Translations under genes and position numbers: made by a program
Shown here: positions 7,390-14,879 of the stretch, in pieces
Position numbering within the stretch: position 1 is the first letter of the stretch
Layout: each line of letters begins with the position of its first letter
The notes under the pieces: generated by a model
What the model was told of the DNA's origin: nothing
The model's database searches: none
Seen by the model: only the letters and a program-made list of their open reading frames with translations
NCBI GenBank assembly: GCA_020630355.1
Contig: JAHDBO010000016.1
Location: forward strand, 1-15,554
Direction of reading: 5' to 3'
Length of the DNA stretch: 15,554 nucleotides
From: Saprospiraceae bacterium
GTDB lineage: Bacteria; Bacteroidota; Bacteroidia; Chitinophagales; Saprospiraceae

Positions 7390-8115
7390 ATGAAAGTTGT
7401 CTGGGGTTTATGTTTAGGGGTGCTATTGGTGGGTTCTTGCCAGAAGGACGTAACAAGGGATATTCGCCCTTTTTACTATCCTGTAGAGCAGTTGGGGGAG
7501 GGGCTGGTTTATGAATACCAAACAGTGGGGGAAACCAATCTAGCGCCGTACTACAAATATTATATTAGTGTTCAAAACGACACAGGAACTTTTCTAGTAT
7601 CTAATTACTACGACCACCTCTACAGAAATACACAGTTCAGCTTAGAGGAAATCATACCTGAAGGAGCTGTTCTAAAGGATTATCACTTTATGGATTATGA
7701 TTCTCTAGGAAATCTTTCTAAGAAAATCATTGCGGATGTCAAAGCAAGTAGTCTGATGGCATTTGAGTGGACAGGTGAAGAAGGCTACTTAGCTTCAGAG
7801 ATTGAATTCAAAGATTTTAATGATAGCCTATTGCTCAATACGCTCTCTCGCAAGCGGAGCTACTTGAAAGATACAACTTACAGCGTTTTAGGAAAAGAAC
7901 GTGATTGTGTCGTCTTTTCTGTGGATGAAGTCATTGCTTATAACAACCAAGGAGAGTACCTAGAGTACGACAGTAAAATCTTAGAATTTTATGCAGAGGG
8001 TCTGGGATTGGTCTATTTTAAGAAGACGATCCAAAATAACCTCGAACAAGCATTTGAACTAAGCAATCAATACCCTATTGATACCTTGATAAATCGAGCT
8101 GATTTAGATAAATAG
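7390..8115 (+). CDS. Predicted lipoprotein, unknown function
   Basis: The protein has 241 residues. Residues 1-16 form a lipoprotein signal and VGSC (14-17) is a lipobox, so Cys17 should be lipidated and cleaved by signal peptidase II. The mature protein begins CQKD, which resembles the Q-K-acidic surface-export signal described for Capnocytophaga lipoproteins; display on the outer face of the outer membrane is therefore plausible. The rest is rich in Tyr, Asp and Glu with beta-like segments and no internal membrane helix. The sequence is compatible with a single globular beta-rich domain. It follows the small acidic gene and precedes another hypothetical gene on the same strand. No catalytic motif is recognised. 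Confidence 0.8.
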   Translation: MKVVWGLCLGVLLVGSCQKDVTRDIRPFYYPVEQLGEGLVYEYQTVGETNLAPYYKYYISVQNDTGTFLVSNYYDHLYRNTQFSLEEIIPEGAVLKDYHFMDYDSLGNLSKKIIADVKASSLMAFEWTGEEGYLASEIEFKDFNDSLLLNTLSRKRSYLKDTTYSVLGKERDCVVFSVDEVIAYNNQGEYLEYDSKILEFYAEGLGLVYFKKTIQNNLEQAFELSNQYPIDTLINRADLDK

Positions 8116-8196
8116 GGAGGTTTAACCTTTTGTTAAGTAATTGGTTTACGTGGTTTTGCGTTCTACATAGTATTCTGAACCAAAAAATCATGAAAA

Positions 8197-8898
8197 ATGA
8201 ATCAATTGTTATGGACTGCGAGCCTTATTGTTTTTGGGCTTATAGCCTCTCCTACCTCCTTAGTCGATTTTATAGTTGCTCCTGAAATGGATGCGGAAGG
8301 GGCTTTCGGAGACTTTGTAAATAAATTTGAGCAGGCCGATTTTCCACTTGTGATTGATGTGGAAAGGCTCAAAGATGACACGGCAGTGAATCTGGACAGA
8401 GATGCTTATGTCGCTTTGGAAAAAAAATCCCGCCGTCGAAATTTAAGCTGGGAACTACGAGAGTTTGTCCCTGGGCGCTCCCCTCGATATGGACGCGTTC
8501 CGCCCGATGAATACGAACCTTATGCACTGTTGGCAAAAAACGATGATTATATAGCAGTGGTCTTGGCGGGCAAACAAGCTTTTGCTTTGAGTCCTAGCTA
8601 TTACAAATTGGTGACCTATACTCCTGATGGGAAAATAATCGCTGTATCAACGATAGCAGAGCGTTCGGGTTTAGATGAATACGTAACGGCCTCGATAGAT
8701 GCCGATTTGACAATTTCGATGGATACTTATCGACTGGGTAAGAACGGAGAGAAGGCGCTTCGTGGCAACAAATCCTGTGCTATATTATCTACGGGCCTGC
8801 TATTCCCAGAGGCTAATGACGATGGTTTTCCTGTTCGACCACCTAATTTTAAAAAACAAAAACTTGATTTGACAAAGGCGAAAGCCAGTCTTTTTTAG
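8197..8898 (+). CDS. Hypothetical protein with possible export signal
   Basis: This 233-residue protein starts MNQLLWTASLIVFGLIASP, a hydrophobic stretch that could be a signal peptide although it lacks the usual basic residues at the very start. The next part (about 30-75) is acidic. A basic patch follows (KKSRRRN, about 76-82), then a central section with beta-like segments (YIAVVLAGKQAFAL, YYKLVTYTPDGKIIAVST) that recalls secreted Bacteroidota proteins handling a value read and compared over time. The C-terminus is lysine-rich. An ATG at 8190 is out of frame with this product and is rejected. The gene ends at a bidirectional terminator shared with the convergent DUF2306 gene. The family and function are unknown to me. 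Confidence 0.65.
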   Translation: MNQLLWTASLIVFGLIASPTSLVDFIVAPEMDAEGAFGDFVNKFEQADFPLVIDVERLKDDTAVNLDRDAYVALEKKSRRRNLSWELREFVPGRSPRYGRVPPDEYEPYALLAKNDDYIAVVLAGKQAFALSPSYYKLVTYTPDGKIIAVSTIAERSGLDEYVTASIDADLTISMDTYRLGKNGEKALRGNKSCAILSTGLLFPEANDDGFPVRPPNFKKQKLDLTKAKASLF

Positions 8899-8910
8899 AG
8901 AAAAAACGAG

Positions 8911-8941
8911 GCGGGTTAGAGCGGTTCTAACTCGCTTTTTT
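8911..8941. terminator. Bidirectional terminator shared by convergent genes
   Basis: GCGGGTTAGA (8911-8920) pairs with TCTAACTCGC (8926-8935), with one G-T pair and a GCGGT loop (8921-8925). Six T follow on the plus strand (8936-8941), and AAAAAA before the stem (8901-8906) gives a T-run on the minus strand. The right arm contains the stop codon (8927-8929) and the last codons of the minus-strand gene, so the hairpin is partly coding. Confidence 0.8.
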
Positions 8942-9607
8942 ATTGAAAAAATAAGAGACCGCTCCCTGCCCAATCAGTAGCTCTGCCACCAGTAAGTTGA
9001 AAATCCAGCTAGTCCACGCAACCAGTACGTAGCTCTGATAATAATCTAGTGGAAGTTGTAGGTATCCGATGGTATAAATAAAAATCCTTAGCGTAACTGC
9101 GGATAAAGACATCGCAAAGCTGCGGAACATCCATTTGCCATGAGCTGATAAATTTCCTTGCCGTATTTTGGCGAAAGCCACAAAAGTAAAACCCCACCAA
9201 AACAAGGCTTGGAGCGTGAAGGCGATCTGCCCTAGCAATCCGCCATTGGCATAAAATGCCATGATCAATCCCGTAGGAGCTGCCAGTCCCAAAATGAGGA
9301 AAACATACGTTTTTCCAGCCCAGCGATGCCATTTAGGGTGTTTTTTTAGGACATATTTCGAGAATTGACCAGTACCTGCTAGCAAAACGATTAAGCTGGA
9401 AGTGATATGAATGTAAAAAGACCAACGCCAAGGTTTGATTTGCAAAGCCCATTGTTTGGGGGCAAGAAAATCAATGTCGGTTGGGTAAGGCGCTTGAATG
9501 TAAGGCGAGACAATAGACCACATCAGATAAACGAAAGATAACAAAACAGAAAGAAGTAGCCATCTTATGATTTCAATGAAAATGCTGTAAGTTTTTTGGT
9601 GGGGCAT
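8927..9607 (-). CDS. DUF2306-type integral membrane protein
   Basis: The protein has 226 residues and about six membrane helices (roughly 11-33, 64-80, 99-120, 128-147, 162-182, 190-212). Family hallmarks are the HRWAGKTYVFLI segment after the second helix and the HGKWMFRSFAMSLSAVTLR segment before the fifth. Histidines H67, H90, H94 and H156 lie close to membrane boundaries and could bind a metal or haem, but that is inference. The length is typical of the family, whose biochemical role is not established. It is transcribed towards the preceding plus-strand gene and is divergent from the DUF4230 gene, 70 bp away. The stop codon is inside the shared terminator hairpin. Confidence 0.8.
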   Translation of the reverse strand: MPHQKTYSIFIEIIRWLLLSVLLSFVYLMWSIVSPYIQAPYPTDIDFLAPKQWALQIKPWRWSFYIHITSSLIVLLAGTGQFSKYVLKKHPKWHRWAGKTYVFLILGLAAPTGLIMAFYANGGLLGQIAFTLQALFWWGFTFVAFAKIRQGNLSAHGKWMFRSFAMSLSAVTLRIFIYTIGYLQLPLDYYQSYVLVAWTSWIFNLLVAELLIGQGAVSYFFNKKAS

Positions 9608-9677
9608 CAGGGATTCTTTTTATCTTGAAGGGGTTTCCGAGCAACTTTATTTTCTAAAACTAATGAATTAACGCCGT

Positions 9678-10289
9678 ATGACTAAGCGCTTATTGTCCAT
9701 TTTTGGCATTCTTATTTTGCTCTTTTTAGGTTTTGCGGGCGGCGTATGGTTGACAAGACAGTATTACGGCTTGACCGAGCAAAAAATACAAGAGCAAGCG
9801 ACGATAATAGAGGAGCGTATCGAGACGGTGGCAAAACTCATTAGCGTAGAAGGGCATTATTCTGAAGTGTATGACCACAAAACTTACTGGGCGTATAATT
9901 TACCTTTTTTTAGAAAGAAGGCCTTGATTCGAGTTAAGGCAAAAGTGTCGGTTGGTTATGATTTATCAAAAATGACGATTGAAACGGATCAGGCAAGTCG
10001 AACGGTTCGGATTGGGAATTTGCCAGCTGCGGAAATATTATCTATTGACCATGATCTAGACTATTATGATATTTCAGAAGGAGCCTTCAATTCATTTACG
10101 CCAGAGGACTATACCCGACTCAATAAACTGGCAAAAAGTAAAATAGAAGAAGCAGCTAAAAAAGGAGATTTGTTCCGCCAAGCGGAAACCCAAGGCAACC
10201 AAATGCTACAAGTTATCGAGATGCTCGTAGAGTCAACAGGTTGGACGCTTGTTTATGAAGGGGATGAGTTGGTACCTGTTGTTGATTGA
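9678..10289 (+). CDS. DUF4230 membrane-anchored protein
   Basis: The protein has 203 residues. A single N-terminal membrane helix (about 5-26) is followed by a charged, probably coiled segment (30-55) and then the DUF4230 domain: an early beta segment (about 53-72, with KLISVEGHYSEVYDH), a basic patch (FFRKKALIRVKAKVSVGYD, about 77-95) and a beta-rich part to about 135. A helical tail follows (about 140-187, KLAKSKIEEAAKKGDLFRQAE). Most of the protein should lie in the periplasm, anchored to the inner membrane. The family is widespread in Bacteroidota and Firmicutes and has no assigned function. The start ATG 9678 fits the signal-anchor; no better alternative is visible. A very strong terminator follows. 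Confidence 0.8.
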   Translation: MTKRLLSIFGILILLFLGFAGGVWLTRQYYGLTEQKIQEQATIIEERIETVAKLISVEGHYSEVYDHKTYWAYNLPFFRKKALIRVKAKVSVGYDLSKMTIETDQASRTVRIGNLPAAEILSIDHDLDYYDISEGAFNSFTPEDYTRLNKLAKSKIEEAAKKGDLFRQAETQGNQMLQVIEMLVESTGWTLVYEGDELVPVVD

Positions 10290-10303
10290 GTCATGGCCTA
10301 TGC

Positions 10304-10365
10304 GACAAGTTGAAGCCCCCCAGCGTTAAGAGTGCTGGGGGGCTTCAACTTGTCCTGTTTTATTC
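10304..10365 (+). terminator. Very stable intrinsic terminator (21-bp stem)
   Basis: Bases 10304-10324 pair perfectly with 10334-10354: 21 bp with a nine-base loop (10325-10333), a core of six consecutive C-G pairs, and then CTGTTTTATTCTTTT. It lies 15 bp after the DUF4230 stop. No T-run follows on the minus strand, so for the convergent ECF sigma gene, which ends at 10368, it would act only as a stable 3' hairpin. Confidence 0.85.
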
Positions 10366-10367
10366 TT

Positions 10368-10895
10368 TTAAGCCCTGTGGCTTCCAAGCAAACTACCGTA
10401 TTTGGCTCTTGCCATACTCTGTAGTTTTTGTCTGGCAAAATAAATTCGACTTTTGACGGTCCCGATAGGTACTTGGTGCTCGGCTGCTATTTCTTTGTAG
10501 GAAAAACCTTTATAGAAGGATAAGAAGAAATCCATTTGTTCTTGTGGGAGCTGTTGGATCATTTTTTTAAGTTCATTCAGCATGAGGACGCTTTCCACAT
10601 TGTCGGGTGCAGGTTTGTCTGCCGCAAGGTAGCGTACATCTTCTAGTGGCGTCTCCACCTTCCATCTAGTTTTATTCTTTCTATATTGGTTGATAAAAGC
10701 GTTGCGCATGATGGTCGTCATCCACGCTTTGAAGTTGGTATTGGTTGTAAATGATTTTTTGTTTTTAAATCCTTTGTAAATTGTTTCTTGCATCAAATCG
10801 TTCGCCTTGTCATGATTTTTGGTCAATTTCATAGCAAAACCAAACAAAAGGCTTTTAATTTCTTTTAACTTAAGATTGAATTCTCTAGCTGTCAT
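10368..10895 (-). CDS. ECF-subfamily RNA polymerase sigma factor
   Basis: The protein has 175 residues. Sigma region 2 spans about 11-76 (NDLMQETIYKGFKNKKSF, then NFKAWMTTIMRNAFINQYRK, which contacts the -10 element). A linker of about 35 residues is followed by region 4 (about 110-160) with the helix-turn-helix FSYKEIAAEHQVPIGTVKSR and its trailing helix. Length and order are typical of group IV (ECF) factors. No anti-sigma gene is adjacent on either side, unlike FecI/FecR or RpoE/RseA pairs, so its control may be transcriptional. Upstream is a partial -24/-12 sequence and an ACGGTT/AACCGT inverted repeat. The gene is divergent from the PAS/sigma-54 regulator, 171 bp away. Confidence 0.93.
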   Translation of the reverse strand: MTAREFNLKLKEIKSLLFGFAMKLTKNHDKANDLMQETIYKGFKNKKSFTTNTNFKAWMTTIMRNAFINQYRKNKTRWKVETPLEDVRYLAADKPAPDNVESVLMLNELKKMIQQLPQEQMDFFLSFYKGFSYKEIAAEHQVPIGTVKSRIYFARQKLQSMARAKYGSLLGSHRA

Positions 10896-10941
10896 CTAAA
10901 TGGAGGTTATATAGGTTATAAAATATAAATATTTGTTCCGA

Positions 10942-10970
10942 ACGGTTAGTAATATATATAGAAAAACCGT
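10942..10970. repeat. Inverted repeat between the ECF sigma gene and the sigma-54 regulator
   Basis: ACGGTT (10942-10947) and AACCGT (10965-10970) are inverted copies with 17 bases between them, and AT-rich sequence (TATATATA) lies in the middle. The right copy touches the candidate -24 element of the ECF promoter. It could be an operator for either divergent gene. The arms are short, so the support is limited. Confidence 0.35.
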
Positions 10971-10974
10971 GCCA
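10958..10974 (-). promoter_or_regulatory. Partial sigma-54 (-24/-12) promoter before the ECF sigma gene
   Basis: On the minus strand, TGGCAC (10974-10969) matches the -24 box exactly. After five bases the sequence is TTCTA where TTGCA is expected at -12, so the conserved GC is missing. Transcription would start near 10945, about 50 bases before the ECF start codon. The neighbouring gene encodes an intact sigma-54 activator, which makes the site worth recording despite the poor -12 box. Confidence 0.3.
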
Positions 10975-10986
10975 CGTTTTAAGTCG

Positions 10987-11014
10987 TTGATTTTCAGTTT
11001 ATTAGGTTAAATTG
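10987..11014 (+). promoter_or_regulatory. Possible Bacteroidota housekeeping promoter for the PAS/sigma-54 pair
   Basis: TTG (10987-10989) is followed after 18 bases by TAAATTG (11008-11014). This approximates the Bacteroidota -33 TTTG and -7 TAnnTTTG elements with one T lacking. It lies about 50 bp before the regulator's ATG. AT-rich background makes such matches common. Confidence 0.22.
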
Positions 11015-11066
11015 TTTTTTATTTTTTTTTATATTTAAAAAATATGTCTTACATTTAATAAAAAAA

Positions 11067-13205
11067 ATGACAACGTTCAAAAAGAAGGCATTAGAGGCGC
11101 TTTTTAGTATTTCTTCGGATGCTGTATTTTTTATTTCAAGAAATGGGAGGATACAGTACACCAATCCTGCTGCACTACAAATCTTGAAAACCCAAAACGA
11201 CCCCCTGCTAATCAACTCGGTAATGTTATTGATGCCGATGCTCAATATGTCAAAATGGTCAAAGCTTTGGGAGGGGATTGCCATTAAAGACAAGCACACC
11301 TTTCAGGTTGATTTTATGAACCAAAAGGAGCAGCTTTTCCCTGTGGAAGCGACGGCAATGATAGTTGAAATGGACGGAGAAGAAACTTGTCTCTTGCGTG
11401 CTAAAAGCTCAGTAGAAGTCAATAGGTACAAAAACATATTAGATTTAACGGCAAGGGTAGCTAAGATTGGGCACTGGGAGTGGGATGTCATTAAAAAAAC
11501 GTTTCGTTTAAGTGATGGAGCTTATGACTTAATTGGAATGCCTAAGCCAGAAGGACCCGTTGAAAACGATTCGGTATTTCGATTCTTGAAACAAAGTCTG
11601 CATCCTGACTTATACGAATCCTTATTGCAGCAATTCTGGGAGGAGGCTTTCAAAAAGGGAGAATCTTTGCATAGGGAGATCAGCATGCTCGTAAATGGTG
11701 CCGCTCGTCAATTTCACATTCACGTACTGCCAATACGGGCCGATGATAGAACCATCGCTATGTACGGTACGGTACAAGATATTGAAGAGATAGCGGAACG
11801 CAGTGACCAAATGTATATGACCCAGACTTCCTTTGAGAAGGCAACGGATATGATTTTTTGGGTGGATGAAAACGCGGATTTTATCAATGTAAATGAAGCT
11901 TGCAGTCAGCACACTGGGTATAGTCGGGAAGAACTGATTAAAATGAAGGTGTTTGATATTGAAACGACTTATGATAAATCAAGGTGGGGGCATTTTCTGA
12001 AACTTATAGAAACGGCTGGGGTCATGCCCGTAGAAGGGGAACATATCAGAAAGGATAAGAGTAAATACCCTGTAGAAGGGCATGCTATTCGGATCGAACA
12101 CAAAGGGGGTATCTATATTTGTGTTTTTATCAGAAACGTAGAAGACCGTAAAAAAAGAGTGGCGGAACTGGAGCGGCTGTTGAAGCAGAATGAAAAACTT
12201 AGGGAGCAAATCAAAAAAGATAAAGATTACCTGCTCGAAGAAGCAAAGCTAAGCAATAACTTTGGCGAAATCATTAGTGAGAGTCCAAATTATGCTAAAG
12301 TACTAACTCAAGTAGAACGAGTTGCTAAAACTGACACAACCGTGCTCATACTAGGAGAGACAGGGACAGGGAAAGAACTGCTAGCCCGTGCGATACACGA
12401 AACCAGTGGACGCAGCAACAAGCCCTTGGTGAAGATTAACTGCGCTGCACTAGCCGCCGAGCTTATCGAAAGTGAGCTTTTCGGACATGAGAAAGGCGCT
12501 TTTACCGGAGCATTTCGGCAGAAGATAGGTCGTTTTGAAACAGCGGACAAGGCCACTATTTTTCTGGATGAAATTGGGGAAATCCCCTTAGAGCTCCAGC
12601 CGAAACTATTGCGGGTTTTACAAGAAGGGGAATTTCAGCGTATAGGTGGCAATAATACTATCGTTGTAGATACCAGGGTGATTGCAGCGACGAATAGAGA
12701 CTTGGCGACACTGGTAGAGGAAGGGAAGTTTCGAGAAGATTTGTTTTATAGGCTCAATGTCTTTCCGATAGTTAATATACCACTCAGAGAAAGGAGGGAA
12801 GACATTCCTATGTTATTAAACTATTTTTTGAAAAGATACCAAGAAAAAACAGGGAAAAACAACCTGCGCATCTCAAAAGGAGATATGGAGCGATTGATGC
12901 AGTATCCGTTTCCTGGCAATGTGCGTGAGTTGGAAAATATAGTGGAAAGAGCAGTTATTTTATCGAAGGACCAAGGCGCCTTGAATGTAAAAGCCGTTTT
13001 GAGCGTAGCCAAGAAAGAACGCCAGAAACGATTGTCGGGTTTTCTAACCTTAGAAGATATGACTCGTGAACATATCACACAAGCACTCGAACGGTGCAAC
13101 TGGAAGGTCACTGGTAAGAGGAGTGCCTCCGAACTGCTTGGTTTGAATGGTCAGACTTTGTATTCAAAAATGAGAAAACTCGGAATTTTAGAAAATAAAA
13201 AATAG
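11067..13205 (+). CDS. Sigma-54-dependent transcriptional activator with three PAS domains
   Basis: The protein has 712 residues and no membrane segment, so it is a cytoplasmic sensor-activator. Three PAS domains occupy about 8-112, 122-242 and 252-365; the third has the clearest PAS core (IFWVDENADFINVNEACSQ). A charged coiled coil (about 362-395) links them to a full AAA+ domain: Walker A GETGTGKE (430-437), the sigma-54 contact loop GAFTGA (477-482), Walker B IFLDE (498-502), ATNRD (541-545), FREDLFYRLN (555-564) and PLRERREDI (572-580). The end (about 664-708) is a Fis-type helix-turn-helix. It has no receiver domain, so control is probably by PAS ligand or protein contact and not by phosphorylation. 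The signal is unknown. The next gene begins 34 bp downstream, so the two form an operon. Confidence 0.95.
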   Translation: MTTFKKKALEALFSISSDAVFFISRNGRIQYTNPAALQILKTQNDPLLINSVMLLMPMLNMSKWSKLWEGIAIKDKHTFQVDFMNQKEQLFPVEATAMIVEMDGEETCLLRAKSSVEVNRYKNILDLTARVAKIGHWEWDVIKKTFRLSDGAYDLIGMPKPEGPVENDSVFRFLKQSLHPDLYESLLQQFWEEAFKKGESLHREISMLVNGAARQFHIHVLPIRADDRTIAMYGTVQDIEEIAERSDQMYMTQTSFEKATDMIFWVDENADFINVNEACSQHTGYSREELIKMKVFDIETTYDKSRWGHFLKLIETAGVMPVEGEHIRKDKSKYPVEGHAIRIEHKGGIYICVFIRNVEDRKKRVAELERLLKQNEKLREQIKKDKDYLLEEAKLSNNFGEIISESPNYAKVLTQVERVAKTDTTVLILGETGTGKELLARAIHETSGRSNKPLVKINCAALAAELIESELFGHEKGAFTGAFRQKIGRFETADKATIFLDEIGEIPLELQPKLLRVLQEGEFQRIGGNNTIVVDTRVIAATNRDLATLVEEGKFREDLFYRLNVFPIVNIPLRERREDIPMLLNYFLKRYQEKTGKNNLRISKGDMERLMQYPFPGNVRELENIVERAVILSKDQGALNVKAVLSVAKKERQKRLSGFLTLEDMTREHITQALERCNWKVTGKRSASELLGLNGQTLYSKMRKLGILENKK

Positions 13206-13239
13206 AATAGGTTTATCTTGTTCCATCAACTCATTCCTA

Positions 13240-14454
13240 ATGGCCTCGACCCTCAATTCTCCACAATTAGAACTGGCGAAACAGATAGCTAACCAATATC
13301 AGATTGTTATTGTTTTAATAGACGATTTTGGAAAGATTAAGTGGGCGAACCCCAGCCTTTTATCTGTATTCGGGTATCAGTTAAATGATGTAATCGGTCA
13401 AATGATTTTCCAACTCTGTCCAGAGTTGAGCATGATGGACATAAAAAAAACAATTAAAAAAGGTTCTACCATATCGGTGCCTTCTTTTTTTATTGATAAA
13501 AAAGGGCAAACCCTTCCTGTTGCACTTTCAAAGGGGCGTTGCAGCTTTGGAGGTAAACTGGGCCTCTGCTTATTGATTGAACAAGGAGAAGCTAAGGTGC
13601 CATTGCATGAAGCGATTTTGTTCATGGGGATGTATGGCCCTAATAGAGAAGAGCCACCAAAATTGATTACGATAGGAAAGGGTAAAAAAGATAAAACACC
13701 TTTTTCTATAAAGACAATTAATGCAATTGGAAGCTACAAAGGAGTTGTGGAGCAGGCAAAAAAATATGGAGTATTACCTGATACGCATGTCTTAATTGTG
13801 GGGGAAACGGGTACGGGTAAAAAATCATTAGCCAAACAAGTGCATCAGAACAGCGAATATGCAGAGAATGCCTTTGTTTCTTTCGACTGCCGTCAAATAG
13901 ATGAAAAAACGCCGCAGAAGTTGTTTGGTTTCGCTAATGAGGATCAATTGGAAGAGGGATTGTTGGACGAAGCTAATGAGGGGGTGCTTTATTTGGAGCA
14001 TATCGAAGAACTGCCACTATTGTTACAAGATCAAATTCTGAGTATTTTATTGGATAAAGTGTTTTTTCGTCAAGGAAATAAACAACCGCAAGCCTGTAAA
14101 ATACGTTTGATTGCGTCTGCTTCCATAGATTTGAGGATAAAGATTAGAAGTGGACTTTTCCACCCTGCTTTGTATCGCCTATTGCGTAGCCATGTCATTT
14201 ATAATCCTCCTTTAAGAGAGCGTAAAGAGCAAATTCAACCTTTATTTAAAAATTTTCTTTCTTATTATTTAAAAGAGGAGGATGTAGTCGAGACAATTAT
14301 GGCTGATACTGCCTTGATGGAGCAGTTTGAAAACCATGATTATCCAGGCAATATCAATGAATTAAAGGCAATCACGAAATCTATAAAAACACCTCAAGAA
14401 GGTTTTGAGAATCATCCTTTAGTTTTAGAATTAAAAAATAAAATCCCGTCTTGA
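13240..14454 (+). CDS. PAS protein with degenerate sigma-54 AAA+ domain, no GAFTGA loop and no HTH
   Basis: The protein has 404 residues. An N-terminal PAS domain (about 15-115; IVIVLIDDFGKIKWANPSLL) and a linker (about 116-165) precede an NtrC-type AAA+ fold (about 166-385). Walker A is intact (GETGTGKK, 188-195). Where the neighbour has LFGHEKGAFTGA followed by Walker B IFLDE, this protein has LFGFANEDQLEEGLLDE and LYLEH (250-254): the GAFTGA loop is deleted and the Asp-Glu pair is Glu-His. The arginine-finger stretch FREDLFYRLN is FHPALYRLLR. PPLRERKEQI and DYPGNINEL are still recognisable. The chain stops soon after the AAA+ domain with no helix-turn-helix. It therefore should not open sigma-54 complexes or bind DNA by itself; ATP may still bind. 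Tandem position with the intact regulator suggests a duplicated partner that modulates it. Function is inferred. Confidence 0.85.
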   Translation: MASTLNSPQLELAKQIANQYQIVIVLIDDFGKIKWANPSLLSVFGYQLNDVIGQMIFQLCPELSMMDIKKTIKKGSTISVPSFFIDKKGQTLPVALSKGRCSFGGKLGLCLLIEQGEAKVPLHEAILFMGMYGPNREEPPKLITIGKGKKDKTPFSIKTINAIGSYKGVVEQAKKYGVLPDTHVLIVGETGTGKKSLAKQVHQNSEYAENAFVSFDCRQIDEKTPQKLFGFANEDQLEEGLLDEANEGVLYLEHIEELPLLLQDQILSILLDKVFFRQGNKQPQACKIRLIASASIDLRIKIRSGLFHPALYRLLRSHVIYNPPLRERKEQIQPLFKNFLSYYLKEEDVVETIMADTALMEQFENHDYPGNINELKAITKSIKTPQEGFENHPLVLELKNKIPS

Positions 14455-14548
14455 ACAAACTAAACTATCGCTCGTTCTAGTGGGAAATCACTGAATAATT
14501 AGGGTTGATGAATGTATTAGTGGTATTTTCTTAAACAGTTGATTGATC

Positions 14549-14674
14549 ATGTTCGGTGTTTTTCTATTGGAGAGCATCCACGCCGACAGTTGTTATCCAG
14601 CAATTGCCGTTGCACTTTCGGTGGGTTTGTGCCAACGGTCCGATGAAGTACGTCCTAAAGCAATATCGACCTGA
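14549..14674 (+). CDS. Possible 41-codon small ORF in the intergenic island
   Basis: An ATG at 14549 opens a 41-residue frame ending in TGA at 14672-14674, with two cysteines and a hydrophobic middle (YPAIAVALSVGLC). It covers the GC-richer island and lies upstream of an ABC exporter gene. No Gly-Gly leader or recognised peptide family is present, and in this phylum ribosome binding sites give no help. The reverse strand of the same stretch also reads as a short open frame. It could equally be noncoding. Confidence 0.15.
   Translation: MFGVFLLESIHADSCYPAIAVALSVGLCQRSDEVRPKAIST
14607..14638. repeat. Inverted repeat (bulged stem) in the intergenic island
   Basis: CCGTTGCAC (14607-14615) pairs with GTGCCAACGG (14629-14638), nine pairs with one bulged C and a loop of 13 bases. 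It forms the centre of the GC-richer island and suggests an RNA secondary structure. It is not followed by a T-run. Confidence 0.45.
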
Positions 14675-14844
14675 TTTATCTATTTTACAATAGTTTCTTG
14701 TCGTCTTGTTGGTAATATGGTGTCTTCTTATTTGGATTAGAAGTGCTTATCCCTAGGTTCAGGATAGTTGGTCAGTGAATATGAGTTGCTACAATTACAA
14801 GAGAATAAAGACTAAAACCTTAGATTTCCAATAATAACATGTCC

Positions 14845-14879
14845 AGGCCCTACAACAATATGTTGTGGGGCTTTGTTAC
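14845..14879 (+). terminator. Hairpin upstream of the ABC transporter, possible terminator or attenuator
   Basis: AGGCCCTACAAC (14845-14856) pairs with GTTGTGGGGCTT (14862-14873), 12 pairs including two G-T. The tail CTTTGTTA is only weakly T-rich. It lies 60 bp before the ABC gene start, and could end a transcript from the regulator operon or the island, or act as an attenuator of the exporter gene. Confidence 0.45.

Noticed and set aside
8190..8291. Out-of-frame ATG at 8190 just before the hypothetical gene at 8197
   Set aside because: Its frame ends after about 32 codons with no plausible product, whereas the frame from 8197 is 233 codons long with a hydrophobic start.
9703..9721. Sequence TGGCAT...TTGC resembling a sigma-54 promoter
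   Set aside because: The GG-to-GC spacing is 12 bases, not the required 10, and it lies inside the DUF4230 membrane-anchor coding sequence.
14478..14494. Small AGTG/CACT hairpin after the degenerate regulator
   Set aside because: Only about four to five pairs and no T-run; not a convincing terminator.
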